Below, in pieces: positions 9,888 to 21,102 of a stretch of 64,000 nt of DNA (position 1 is its first letter; each line of letters starts with the position of its first letter). The notes under the pieces are model-generated. The model was not told where the DNA came from, made no database searches, and saw only the letters and a list, made by a program, of their open reading frames with translations. A program made the translations under genes and the position numbers. Location of the stretch: contig NC_134662.1 of the NCBI RefSeq assembly GCF_030463565.1, forward strand, positions 3,038,001 through 3,102,000, in the 5' to 3' direction. Source of the stretch: Pelecanus crispus. Taxonomy: Eukaryota > Chordata > Aves > Pelecaniformes > Pelecanidae.

Positions 9888-11745
9888 CGGGATGCCAGCA
9901 CTCGGGAGCGATTCTGTAGGCAATTAGGAGAAACCTCTGGACCGGTAGCCCTTCTCCTCGTGGTGTATTTCCACTTCCCAGGCATCAGCTGGGAATACCA
10001 TACTGTTGTGATGAGCAGGCTTGGGAAATGCCTGACGTTTGTGGGCGAGGACTTCTTGTCACGAGTAGTCAGGGAGCCAGCTAGGGAAGATGCCCTCCTA
10101 GCCTTGCTAGCTGTGAACGGAGGAGGACTCGTGAGAGACGGGGTGGTCTTGGGCACAGTGATCGTGAAATGGTTGAGTTTAAAATTGTCAGCGTAATGAG
10201 AAAAAAGGACGGCGGAGTCGCTACTCAGAGAGCGAATGTCAAGCTCTTCAGGGAGGTGCTTAGCAGCGTCCCCTGGGAATGCGCTGTCGAGGGCTCAGGA
10301 GTTGGTGAGTGCTGGGCAGTCTTTAAGCAGCACCTTTGAGAAGCTCAGGAGCGGGCAGTTCCGCTGTGTCAGAAGTCAAGTGAGCGGGGCAGACCAGCTT
10401 GGCTGGACAGGGAACTCTACATGGAGCTCCTGAGGAAACAGGGATTGTACAACGTCTGGAACTAAGGTCAGGCTTTGCAGGGAGGTGACAGAGCCATGGT
10501 TCACATATGCAGGGAGAAGACACGAAAGGCCAAAGCTCGGTTAGAGTGGAAACTGGCCAGTGCTGTGTCAGACGGCAAGAAGGGCTTTTTTAAGTATGTT
10601 CGTAGCAAGAGCTCTAAAGAAAACTTGTTTCTTTAGAGCAATGCTTGTTGAAGAGGGTCACCTGACTGATGGGGATGGAGAAAAAGCGTTCAATGCTTTT
10701 TTTGCAGCAGTCTTTCAGAAGACTGATGGACCTTGGGTTGCCCGGTTCCCTGAGCCGGAGGACCACGAGTGTGGGAACAGTGGCTTTCCATTTGTGGACA
10801 CCGAAATTGTCAGGGAGCACGTGTGTCAGCTGAATGTCCACAAGTCCATGGGGCCTGATGGGATTCACCCCAGAGCACTGAAGGAGCTGGTGGATGTTAT
10901 GGGCAGGACCCTTCTTGATCAGGTACCAAAGGTGCTGCGAGTGTGGGGAGCCAGCCAGCGTTATTCCAGCTTACAAGAAGGGCGTGAGGGAAGATGCAGG
11001 CAACTACAGAGCTGCGAGTCTAATCTCAGTTCCTGGAAAAATGGTGGAGAAGATTATACCGGGTACTATGGAAAGGCATTTCAAGAATAATGCCATCATC
11101 AGGCACGGTCTGCATGGCTTCACAAAGGGACCGTCCTGTTTAACCAATTTGATCTTCTACGCTAAGGCTCCCTGCCCAGGGGATGAAGGGAAGGCGGTGG
11201 ATGTAGTTTTTCTGGATTTTAGCCAGGCTTTTGATGCTGTCTCTCACAGCATGCTTCTGGACAAGCTGTCCAGCTGTGGGACGAGCAGGTTGACGGTGCG
11301 CTGGGTGAAGAACCAGCTGGCCGGCCGGGCTCAAAGGGCTGTCATGAAAGGGGCTACATCTGGCTGGCGACCATTCGCCAGCGGTGTTCCTCAGGGCTCA
11401 ATCCTAGGGCCAGTGCTCTTCAATATTTTGATCCATGAGCTGGATGCAGGAGTTGACTGCACCATGAGCAAGCTTGCTGCTGACAGCAAACGGGGAGGTG
11501 CTGTTGACTCTCCCGAGGGACACGAGGCCTTGCAAAGGCTCTAGATGGATTGGAGCATCGGGCAGTGCTTAGTGGGATGAAATCAAACAAGTCCAAATGC
11601 CAGCTTCTGCACCTGGGAGGGACTAACACCGGGCACACGTCTGAACGGGGAGAGGAGTGGCTGGAGAGCAGCCCTGCAGAAAGGGACCTGGGGGTGCTGG
11701 GCAGCAGCAGGCTCAGTAGGAGTCAGCTTGGACAATGCGCTTCAG
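9888..11745 (+). mobile_element. CR1 LINE body (endonuclease end plus reverse transcriptase), decayed
   Basis: Translating across several frames gives CR1 ORF2 in order: the end of the endonuclease region (FPGISWEYHT, then SRVVREPAREDALLALL at about 9950-10110), the linker (RKAKARLEWKLA at about 10530), the HKSMGPDGIHPRAL block (about 10838-10880), and the reverse transcriptase with [37 protein letters not shown] and [16 protein letters not shown] (about 10990-11440). The catalytic YADD/FADD box is degraded to AADS. There are frameshifts (for example after 10920) and stops, so it is dead. The 5' part is missing, which is normal for CR1. The 3' end is also missing, which is unusual: homology stops near 11745, where the duplicated LARP6L UTR block begins. 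Confidence 0.88.
10611..10639. repeat. Short inverted repeat inside the CR1 copy
   Basis: Two perfect 12-base arms (GCTCTAAAGAAA and its reverse complement) are separated by five bases. In this CR1 region I would expect coding sequence for a basic linker, so this looks like a local inverted duplication within a decayed copy. Confidence 0.7.
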
Positions 11746-11801
11746 AACATGCTTTAACTTTTGGTCACCCTGAAGTTTGGGTTCTGGGCTTTTTCTTTTT
11801 G

Positions 11802-12585
11802 TCTGCTTTGCTCCTTCTCTCGATCAGAACAACTTTCTGTGGCCCCCGAGAGCTGCGGGCAGTGGTGGTGCGGCTGCTCCAGGGGATGGGAGTTTTGGGG
11901 CAAGGACGCCGCTCGGGGCGGGTCAGCGTGCGAGGCGTGAGACGCTGAGCAGCAGCAGCGGGAGCTGCGCCGTGCCGTGCTGCTGCCAACGGGGCTGCGC
12001 CCGCCCGGGGCCCAGAGCGGCTCCCGCCGCCCCAGCGGCATCGCTGGCCCTGCCCTAAGGAAGGGGCTGCTGCGCCCCGAGCCCCGGCGCTGGGGCACTG
12101 CCCCGATGGGGACCTCGCCCCGCACCTTCTGCGAGCCAGACCCGGAAAGGTGAGGCCGCTTCCCCAAGGCGCCGTCGGCTGCATTGGCCCCAGGTTGTGG
12201 AGCTCTGATGGGAAATGGGCAATAAAGGGAGATGAAGTTTCCAGGCTCTTTCTGGCCAGTGCAGTGATTTTTTTTTTTTTCTTTTTTTAATTCCCCTGGT
12301 TGTGTTCAAGACAAAGGCGTTGCAGGCCGTGTTGTGGTGTGTGTCTGTCCCTCCCTGGCCCCCAAGGTCTGTCCTTGTCCCCAGGGCTCCGTGGTGCTTT
12401 CTGCATGGGGCCGTGTCTGTGAGTCCTGCAGGGACCCGTCTGTCCTGGCTCCCCCACCAAAGGGCTGCTTCCCCTGGGGAAGGGGAGCGGGGAGCTCCCC
12501 CGCCACTGCCTGCCCCACTGGTGCTGGCTCAGCCCTGGGGGTGGCTTGGTGCTGTGGGGCTTGTTGCCTCCGATTTGGGGCTCAG
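11802..12585 (+). repeat. Segmental duplication, copy 2 (LARP6L 3' UTR without its gene)
   Basis: This is a second copy of 6422-7430 in the same orientation, with an offset of 5380 bases over the first 467 bases and only three mismatches there. It lacks about 230 bases of copy 1 after the T run, and resumes at about 12297. It includes the AATAAA (12221-12226) but has no LARP6L coding sequence in front; truncated CR1 abuts it instead. Because it extends past the poly(A) site into spacer DNA and has no poly(A) tail joint, a DNA-level duplication fits better than retroposition. Confidence 0.9.
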
Positions 12586-13110
12586 CGGGGATTTTGCATG
12601 GAGGGGACGCTTCCCCCAGCCTTTGCTCAAGTAGCGCTGTCCCGTCTTTTAGTCTCCTGATCAGGAAAGAAGCAGCTCTGGGTCTCCCCCCCTGAGAGGG
12701 ACGTGCTTTCCCCGGTTGCGTGACTCCCAAGAGGAGATGGTACCCGCCTCTGCGTGCTCCCAAAAAAGGACTGGATTCTGCACAACATCCGATGATGAGA
12801 TGCTGGGCTGTTTCTACTCTACAGGACCCCAGGGACTGGGTTAGTACATCCCCTTCTCGTACTTGGAGGATTTGGCACTACCAGGGACATCCTGGTAGGA
12901 ACAGAGGCCTCTCGCTCCCACTATGTGAACAGTGTGTGGCCTGGGGGAGCGGGGACAACTCCTGCCGTGAACTGGAGGCCGAAGATCTCCCCTGGCCTGT
13001 ATCCTGTTGATTAAACAGATTGCTCTGTTAGTGAGGCACCTCTGGCTGCAAGACTGCACGGCCATCTGCTGAGCAACTTGTAGCAGGGACCGATGCTGGG
13101 GGTGTGAAGG
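12586..13110. other. Spacer between duplicated block and DUS3L 3' end
   Basis: I see no gene or recognisable repeat. It is unique-looking non-coding sequence. Confidence 0.5.
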
Positions 13111-13136
13111 CGACCATGCTTCTAAAAACATAAAAC

Positions 13137-13142
13137 TTTATT
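13137..13142 (-). terminator. DUS3L: DUS3L polyadenylation signal
   Basis: AATAAA on the minus strand, about 97 bases downstream of the DUS3L TAG, giving a short 3' UTR ending near 13115-13120. It is the first canonical hexamer after the stop. Confidence 0.75.
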
Positions 13143-13238
13143 TCACTTTGGAGCGCAGCTGAGCAGCCCTGCTCCTCGACGCACACCGTCCTAACGCCTT
13201 CTCTTGAATCGATGCCATGGGAAAGGGCCTCGTCGGCC

Positions 13239-16200
13239 CTATCTGTAGGAATTTGCCTTGTGTTTAGGCAGGAAGGTGAAGCTGGTAGGTACGGGTCCCA
13301 GAAGCAGCTCACTGGAAGAAAGAAAGAAAAGAACAAAACCAAAACAAAAAAAAAAAAAACCAAGGAGAGGTTTGAGTTCAGTACAACAGAACCACAGGTA
13401 CCCAGCTGTTGCATGGCCCGGTGGCTCTACAGCGATGGTGACTGCAGTCAGATGTGTCAAACCAAGCCTCTACCCTCCCAAAAATTTAGGGCTGCTGCAC
13501 AAAACCACCTCTGGTGCTGAGCTTTAACCCTGAAGCACAGTACTGGAGAGACGCAGCCTCCAGCTAAGGGCAATGTCCTTCTTGCTGGGGAGTCACTGGG
13601 AGTCGATGCCAAAATGGGTTCCTAAGTTTGGTGACCTGAATACCAGCCTCACTGCCAGCAATGACATGCCTAAAACCAACATGAGCCTCTGAAAAAGCTC
13701 CTCCCTACCTCTTGCTGTGCTTGTGCAGAGCCAAAACGCTGTTAGTGCCAAAAAGTATTAAGGTCAGATCCTAACCCGATGTAAGCCAGTTCTATTGCAA
13801 TCAGATTTATCCTAGCTTAAGACTTCAACTATTTCACACTTTGGAACGCACATTGTATTTTCAGTGCAGAGTAATTTTCTTTATAGTCAAGGAGGCTTAA
13901 CTTATTTCCTGGATGCTGGTTCCATACAGCATCACTAAAACTTTCCATAAGACATATCAGAGAGAGCATCCCAGCAGGGCACAGAATCGCACAGCAAGAG
14001 CCTGAATCTACAGCACAAAAGCAGAAATGGAGTCTGCAGAACCCTGCTTCTGGTTAGTGTCTCCTTAAAATGCGCTTTAATGAATAAACCTAAATTACTT
14101 CGAAATGTTGAGTTCTTATAGCCATAAGTGTCTATTACACGGCACTGTAAAGACCACAGGTTACAAAGCTTTGTGCAGCCTAATGCGGGCAGGTTCTGCT
14201 TGAAAAATGGCATTTAGAAATTCTGATCAAAACTTGATGTACTTGTAACGTGGTTTTAGGCAGCTGTTCCCAGTACTAACAAAAGGGATGAGGATTAGCA
14301 AAACCAGGGAAGGCTGTAGCTGTGCTCTATTTTTGCTAATCTCTGTTTCCATGAGATGGGAACTAGCAGCTGGCTGCCCCAGCTCTCATTTTAGCTGGCT
14401 TTGAGCTTGCAAAGTCATTTCAAGGCAGTGCCTGAGGACTCGTAGATGTGGGGGAAAGCAGTTTCCTGCACTTTGCATGAACTCAGAAATCAGATAACAA
14501 AAAATGGGGAAAACACTCAGGTCTCCTAACTTGGGGATGGGGCCTGCCTTCCTGCTTGGCGTCTGTATGGACCTGGCAGGGCGGGACTGTCCGGGCAGAG
14601 CACGGAGGGATCTGACGTTGAAAGCCTGAGACATCCCATCGTTGCACTCTGTTGGTTCCTACGACTGTCCTGGGATGAACAGCATGTCATGAGAGAGGTC
14701 AGCTATTCTAGATTTGCAGTGAGTGCTGGATGACCTGCTGAAGCAGATACAGGGAGTGAGAGTGTTCCTTATGGCAACTTCAAGCTCAGTTAAAACCTCA
14801 AAGTAAAGCACTGGTTAACCCTTGCTGCTTTCTTACAACCTCTTAAACTGCTGGGAAAGAGTCATCACCCCACCTTTGGAGGATGCATGCAGACGCAGTG
14901 ACTTTGTGGGGCTCTGCGATGTCTCTTCCTAGCAATTTAAATGAAATTCAATGCTTTATTACCTTATTTTAATCCAATCGTCCACATTTTGGCTCGCCAT
15001 CAGCGTCTCCAGATAGTCTCTCCCCATGTAGTAAGGTGGCCGCTCGTTAATTTTCTGAGGTAGGTATTCTAATAAGCCAACTGGAATGTACCTGCAATGA
15101 AATGTAACGGCACGCCGTGCTATTGCTCAAACGGTGCAGGCTTGCTGCGCTAAAGATCCTCTCAGCAGGGGAGAATTACCTGCACAGGAACGAGAGCCAT
15201 TCCAGCAGGAACTTCCTGGTCTTCTCCACTCCCTGAGTATCTGACCCCCAGTGCTCAAGGCCATAGTTGGTGAAGTCTTTGAGGATATCAAATCTCTCGT
15301 TGGAGGAGATATCCCAGTGTCTCTGTTCCTTAATTTCAGTGAAAAGCCACGGTTTGATGAGTGCCCCTCTGTAGCCAAAAAGAATGTGCATTGTTATTCC
15401 CATGACTGATGCTTCTGAATATGCCAACTAATTTAAGAGACCTCCCAGCACTTATTTGCCAGCCAATGATGCTTTTTTTTTTTTTCCCAATTTCAGCAGG
15501 AAGCTGATGTAAGTTCCCACAAATGCAAACTGATTTTACCAACTTTCAAAGAATAGTTTCACCAGGAGGAAACTTCTCGTGTTTTGGGTTTGTTTAGGGT
15601 TGGTTTGTTTTTTTTTTTTTTAATCCTTTTTTACTCTTGCACCAATAGAGCTCAGAAGCAAAGAGGAAACACAGGTACTTGCCTTGCAATCATAATTCCT
15701 GAAACGCCCATCTGCATGGCTCGATTAGCATCTTCATAAGACAAAATATCACCGTTTCCTGTCCAGAAGGAAGGGAGAAGCCAGAGGTCAAAGTGATACA
15801 TGAGGGCAAGTCAAAATGAGTTAATCCAGGCATGGGATAAAATTCAAAATGGACACAGGATCCAAGAGCCAGATTGTCCAAAGAAGCTCTGGGGCTCCTG
15901 TTTAGAGACTCCCAGGGCTATTTCTGATTAATGTTCCCCTGACAAGGAAAAGGAGAGCCGCCTTCTCTCTTCTTCTCCACTCCCAACTCCTACTCTGAAG
16001 GCTTAGCTGGGACTGTCTGTGCCACAGTGCCCAAGGGAGAAAGCACCTGCTAAAAAAGAGGTGGTTTGTGTCCTGCCTGTCCCTTTGCCTCCTACTCCGC
16101 TCAGTGCTCGTCACGCCTGGCCCCAAGCACACAGGCAGATCTCGGCTGCACAAGAGCTGCTGGTAGCTCACTCCGCAGCAGTAGGGATACCCCAACCTTT

Positions 16201-19200
16201 CCCCCAGGCTAAATGCCCTTGGGAGCATGGGTTTTTTTCTTTTTTAAAGCTATTTCAAATCAAACATGCAGCACTTTCAGTCCACATGGCAAAACAGAAA
16301 CACCTACCAAAAAGAGGCATGGGGCTTGCTATTTTAGCACATTCTGCTATGTAGTCCCAGTCAGCACCCCTTGTGTACCGCTGTTCCCTGGATCGGCCGT
16401 GAAGCTGGGGAAGAAAGTCACAGTGAGACCTCACCGAATGCCACAGAGAAGGTAGGGCAGAACAGGAGCGCTGGAGGAAGCTGACGTGCAAGCAGAGTTC
16501 CCCAGACACCAGCCAACAATCTCACGCCACAGCAAGCATCCCTGTACCGTGACCATGGATGCTCCCCACTCCCGGATCTTGGGGATTATTTTATGAGCCA
16601 CGTTAATCTTTTCTTGCACCCCCGTCCGTATCTTCACAGTCAGTGGGACGTCCAGCACCTGCAGAAATGGGAGAGTGAGGCCCGGCTGAGGCAGGAGTCG
16701 GCTCCGTCAGCTCATCTCCCGCTGCTGGCAGTGCTCCGACTCACCGAGTTCATCCCCCGGACAATCTGTTCAAACTTGTTGGACCGAGTCATCAGAGCAC
16801 AGCCTCCTCCCTGGGGAACAAAATGTTGCACAGTCAAGGCTTTCTGCCTCCTTGGAGCTGCTCAACAGCAGGGAACGCAGGTAAGACTTGGAGTATCTCA
16901 AGACTTGGAGAAAGGGGAGTCTTCAACAACAACAACAAAAAAAACGCAGCCCTTTTCCCTCCCAACTTCTGCCAGGCAGAGACAGCTAACCATTCCCTGC
17001 TAACCATTCCCTGCTCTTTGAACAGTTTATTTGCCTTCTTGCTGAGGTCTAGTGCCCATAAATGAGCTGGGAGCTCTGGATCAGACTGGCAGGAGCAGAT
17101 CAGGTAGCGGCGAATGAGGCAAAAGACAAGCATCTATTGAAGGAAGCAAAACATGCTGCAGAACGTCTTCTTACCTTCCTGTAGACCAGGTCAATGGGAC
17201 ACCCAACATTGATGTCTACAAAGTCCACTTCAATTGTCTGGTTCAGGAGCTCTGCACATTTGGTCATCGTGTCCGGAAACGCTCCCTCCAGCTACCAAAG
17301 GGGGACAGGTTGCATGAGTTTAAGAAGCAGCTTTTCTCCTCAAAACTGAGTTATCATTTGTTTGGTTATCAAGATAGCACTCACCTGCACCCCAAAAATA
17401 TCTTCGGTATGATGCCGTTTGAGGAGAGCCCACTCGGAGGACTGGCCCTGAAGCAGGTTTGTGCACACAGCCATCTCTCCACAGGTGACGTCTGCCCCGA
17501 AGCGCTTGCATATCCTTCGGAAAGGGAGGTTACCGCACTGAGAGAGACAGCAGAGAGACAGTTTGTCAGGAGATTTGCTCTGTTCCAAATGTGGCAATGG
17601 GAAATTTTGACAAAAGGAGAGAATTATCTACCTACCGTGGTCAGTGGAGCCAAGTAGAGCTTGCCTTGGATTTCCAACTGGAAAACAACAAGGATGGAGG
17701 AGCATGTTAGCAGAGCAGCAGTGGTTAAACAGGAAGATATTCCAGTTACCAATTTTATCATTTGCCTTGGGTAAAACTCAGTGGGAAACCCAGGAAATCA
17801 CTGGTTTTGTTCGAGAACCTCAACCATTCCAAGAGAACATATCATTTGAATAAAAGAACCAGAAACTTGATCTGCTCAATTTGTTTTCACTGCTTGGCTT
17901 GGAGAAAACTCAAAGCAGTTACAGATACAGAGGGATGCAAGACTGGCGAACGGGTGCAAGGACGGAGGTGACGAGGAGGAGAGGAAGAAGGGAACGGTCT
18001 CACCCCAGGAGAGCACCGTGCAGTACACACAAACCAACCAGCCCCAGCCTCGGCTCTCCTTGCGGATCGTATCCACCCTGACTGACAACTCAGCCCCTGC
18101 TCTCCTTCACGTGCAAGGGGCTGCAGCTTCTCTTGGTTCTCACCCCTCCAAGGACACCACCACAGCCCCAGAGCTCACCTTCCTCCATCCTTCCCCTCTC
18201 AACAGCAATGTGGTCCCCAGGCAGCTCTGTCCTCTGCCTGCTCCTCACCCAGCTAAGAGGTCTCTCCTGTCTTCCCAGGCACAATCTTAACCCCTTGACA
18301 GGTACACGAGAGACAGCAGCCCTCGACCAAACTCTCACCTTCCTCTTCTCACATGATCGCAGCTTTATAATATCTTCATCTGTCACCGGGCCCACTGTTT
18401 TGATGGAGGAAGCCTCCTCGCCACCTGTGGGGCCGGGACTCTGCAAGGCCTCTGGTTTGGGATCTTCTCCCTGCTCCGGTAGCACAGGACATTCGGGGCT
18501 GTCTCCCAGACCCTCCTGGGGTGCCATGCAGTTAGACACCTCTTGCTCCTCCGTAGAGTGCCCCATGGCTTTGCCTCCCTTCCCGCCATTGCGGTGGGAC
18601 TTGGCCAGACCACGGAGGTACTCGTCAGCCTTCTTGAAGATAAACTTCCTCTTGCGCAGCTGGTGCTGGAGGTCTTTGGAGAGGTTGTTCCTCACCAGCG
18701 ACTTCCCTTCCCACTGCTTGGCCAGGTCCGTGTTGACGACATTCCGGTAGCCGTCCCCAAGGTGGGCCTGGGCAAAGCGACAGGTGACGCCGTAAATGCA
18801 CTTGCCAAAGGTTTTGAAGAGCACGCAGCTGGGTCCCAGGTCGGCCGGCTTCACGGCCATGTACTCGCCGACGTCATGAAGGAAGCGGCACCGTGGGCCG
18901 AAGTAGCACTTCTCTGCACAGCCCTTAAAACAATAAAGAAAAGGTTAAAACCTCTGCCCTCCCCGCTCGCCTGCCCGGGCACGCCGGTACCTTCCAGCAC
19001 AAGCGAGGTGAGCCTGGGTCTGCCCCGGCCCAGAGAGGACCCAGAACTGCTCTGAGCACCCATCGCTCCCCGAGTGACATCGGGCGCCCCATGAAACGCT
19101 CCCAGGAAGCTGACTGCTGGAACGTGCCACAGAAGGGCAGTGACAGACCCACTTGAGGGGACAGTTTAGCACTATCGGCTTCAGGGAAGCCAACGCTTTG

Positions 19201-21102
19201 CTTGTCCTGCTCGGCTCATCCCACTTCACCCTCCCCCAGCCAGCCAACGGAGGTGGTTTTGCCAGCACAGCCCCTGCTACGCTCTCCCTGCCAGGAGTTT
19301 GCCCTGGTGCGGCTCCATCTTCAACGTGCTTTCCTAGGCTTAAAAATAAATGCAGCCCTTGAGCAGGAAGGGCCCAGCGGGGTCCCAAATTCTCCGCCCT
19401 GGAGCAGTGCAGAGCAGGGCCCCCGCACCCTACCTGCGTTACCGACGGGCACAGCCTGCTCTGCTCGTAGTGGTTGGGTTTCATACACGGCCTGCTCTTG
19501 TTCTGCCCCCGGGCCCGCTTCCGCTCCGCCGGCTCCTTCTCCGCTGCTCCAGCATCCTCTCGGCATTCCCCATCCTGACCGAGCTCCTCCAACCTCACCC
19601 GTTTGGCGGGGGGTTCGCTCTGGCAGCTGCCGGCCTCCTCCTCCTCCTCCTCCTCCTTCTTCTTCTCCTCGCCCTCCTCCTCACCCTCGGCGCCCGCCTG
19701 GCCCCCGGGCTCGCCCCTGGCCCGCAGGTAGGCATGGAACTGCTCCTTGGAGGTGAGGAACCTGCCGGGATGGCACCCGTGTGACCCCAGCGACGCGGGG
19801 AGCGGGGTGCCCGGGGAGAGGGGGCTGCGGGCGGGGAGGGGGCTGCCGGGGGCACGGCCGGGCTGGGCATCTACCAGGGGTGCTTATGGCAGGGTGGGCA
19901 CCTACGGGGGGGTTATGGCAGGACCGGGCACCTACGGGGGGGTTATAGCGGGACCGGGCATCTACCGGGGGTGCTTATGGCGGGGCGGGCACCTACGGGG
20001 GGGTTATGGCAGGACCGGGCACCTCCGGGGGGGTTATAGCGGGACCGGGCATCTACCGGGGGTGCTTATGGCGGGGCGGGCACCTACGGGGGGGTTATGG
20101 CAGGACCGGGCACCTACGGGGGGGTTATAGCGGGACCGGGCATCTACCGGGGGTGCTTATGGCGGGGCGGGCACCTACGGGGGGGTTATGGCAGGACCGG
20201 GCATCTACCGGGGGGGTTATAGCGGGACCGGGCATCTACCGGGGGTGCTTATGGCGGGGCGGGCACCTACAGGGGGGTTATGGCAGGACCGGGCATCTAC
20301 CGGGGGGGTTATAGCGGGACCGGGCATCTACCGGGGGGGTTATAGCGGGACCGGGCATCTACCGGGGGTGCTTATGGCGGGGCGGGCACCTACGGGGGGG
20401 TTATGGCAGGACCGGGCATCTACCGGGGGGGTTATAGCGGGACCGGGCATCTACCGGGGGTGCTTATGGCGGGGCGGGCACCTACGGGGGGGTTATGGCA
20501 GGACCGGGCACGTACTGGGGGGGGTTCCGGCGGGATCGGGCACCTACCGGGGGGGTTATAGCGGGAGCGGGCACGGACCGGGGGTGCTTATGGCAGGACC
20601 GGGCACGTACGGGGGGGGGTTCCGGCGGGACCGGGCACGTACCGGGGGGGTTATAGCGGGACCGGGCACGTACCGGGGGTGCTTATGGCAGGACCGGGCA
20701 CGTACGGGGGGGGGTTCCGGCGGGACCGGGCACGTACCGGGGGGGTTATAGCGGGACCGGGCACGTACCGGGGGTGCTTATGGCGGGGATGGGCACCTAC
20801 GGGGGAGGTTATGGGGGACCGGGCATGTACTGGGGGGGGGTTACTTCGGGGCCGGGCAGCTACGGGGGGGTTATGGCAGGACCGGGCACGTACCGGGGGG
20901 GGTTATAGCGGGACCGGGCACGCACCGGGGGTGCTTATGGCGCGGCCGGGCACCTACGGGAGGGGGGGGGTTATGGGGGACCGGGCACCTACCGGGAGGG
21001 ATTATGGCGGGGCCGGGCACCTACCGGGGGGACGGGAGGGGCGGGGCAGCCTTGGGCCCGCACTCACCGGGCGCGGACCGGCGCCGCCCCTGCCGCCGCC
21101 AT
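13239..21102 (-). CDS. DUS3L: tRNA-dihydrouridine(47) synthase 3-like, 13 coding exons
   Basis: This flavoenzyme reduces uridine 47 of tRNAs (and some mRNA uridines) to dihydrouridine using NAD(P)H and FMN. Coding exons on the minus strand: 21102-21068, 19761-19434, 18923-18339, 17677-17636, 17537-17385, 17291-17175, 16810-16745, 16658-16548, 16404-16308, 15758-15683, 15368-15180, 15091-14963, 13311-13239. All junction phases agree and sum to 2001 bases (666 residues; human about 650). Order: short Ala-rich start, acidic run with seven consecutive Glu, and two CCCH zinc fingers (C116/C127/C133/H137 and C154/C163/C169/H175). The TIM-barrel DUS domain from about 317 has [25 protein letters not shown], the NVGCP motif with the conserved catalytic Cys at about 412, and [13 protein letters not shown] for phosphate/FMN binding. 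The C-terminus has [20 protein letters not shown] and ends [11 protein letters not shown]. The start ATG has a good context (GCAGCATGG). Exon 3 has an AAG acceptor and intron 10 uses a GC donor. No defect is seen. Confidence 0.97.
15681..15683 (-). other. DUS3L: GC-AG intron donor in DUS3L (intron 10)
   Basis: In sense the junction reads GCAAG|GCAAGT: the last exon base is 15683 and the intron starts GC. The alternative GT four bases further on (GTACCT) would put the next exon out of phase with the conserved ARGALIKPW sequence. AAG|GCAAGT is the usual strong context for GC-AG introns spliced by the major spliceosome. Confidence 0.8.
19634..19687 (-). repeat. DUS3L: GAG-rich trinucleotide run coding for the acidic tract of DUS3L
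   Basis: Plus-strand CTC/CTT repeats are read on the minus strand as GAG/AAG, giving seven consecutive Glu preceded by Lys and Glu. The human protein is acidic in the same region but has no such run, so length variation between individuals is plausible. Confidence 0.8.
19862..21030. repeat. G-rich minisatellite filling DUS3L intron 1
   Basis: About 1.17 kb of tandem units of 29-32 bases. Three main variants alternate: one ending CACCTACGGGGGGGTTAT after GGCGGGGCGG, one with GGCAGGACCG, and one ending CTACCGGGGGTGCTTAT after AGCGGGACCG. Together they form a higher-order unit of about 91 bases: the marker TGCTTAT recurs at 19881, 19972, 20063, 20154 and 20246, then with spacings of 92-157 as units are gained and variants (CACGTAC) take over on the right. 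It spans nearly all of DUS3L intron 1, between exon 2 and exon 1. The G-rich strand is plus, the template strand for DUS3L. Long open frames across it are by-products of the repeat. Confidence 0.95.

Noticed and set aside
10560-11544. Two long frames that look like independent genes with reverse transcriptase similarity
   Set aside because: They are frameshifted parts of the one decayed CR1 ORF2, not host genes.
11802-12268. Duplicate LARP6L 3' UTR as a processed (retroposed) pseudogene
   Set aside because: Homology continues past the poly(A) site into spacer DNA and there is no tail junction, so DNA-level duplication is the better explanation.
19862-21030. Repeat array considered as a CRISPR array
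   Set aside because: Units are contiguous variants with no unique spacers, in a vertebrate intron; it is a minisatellite.
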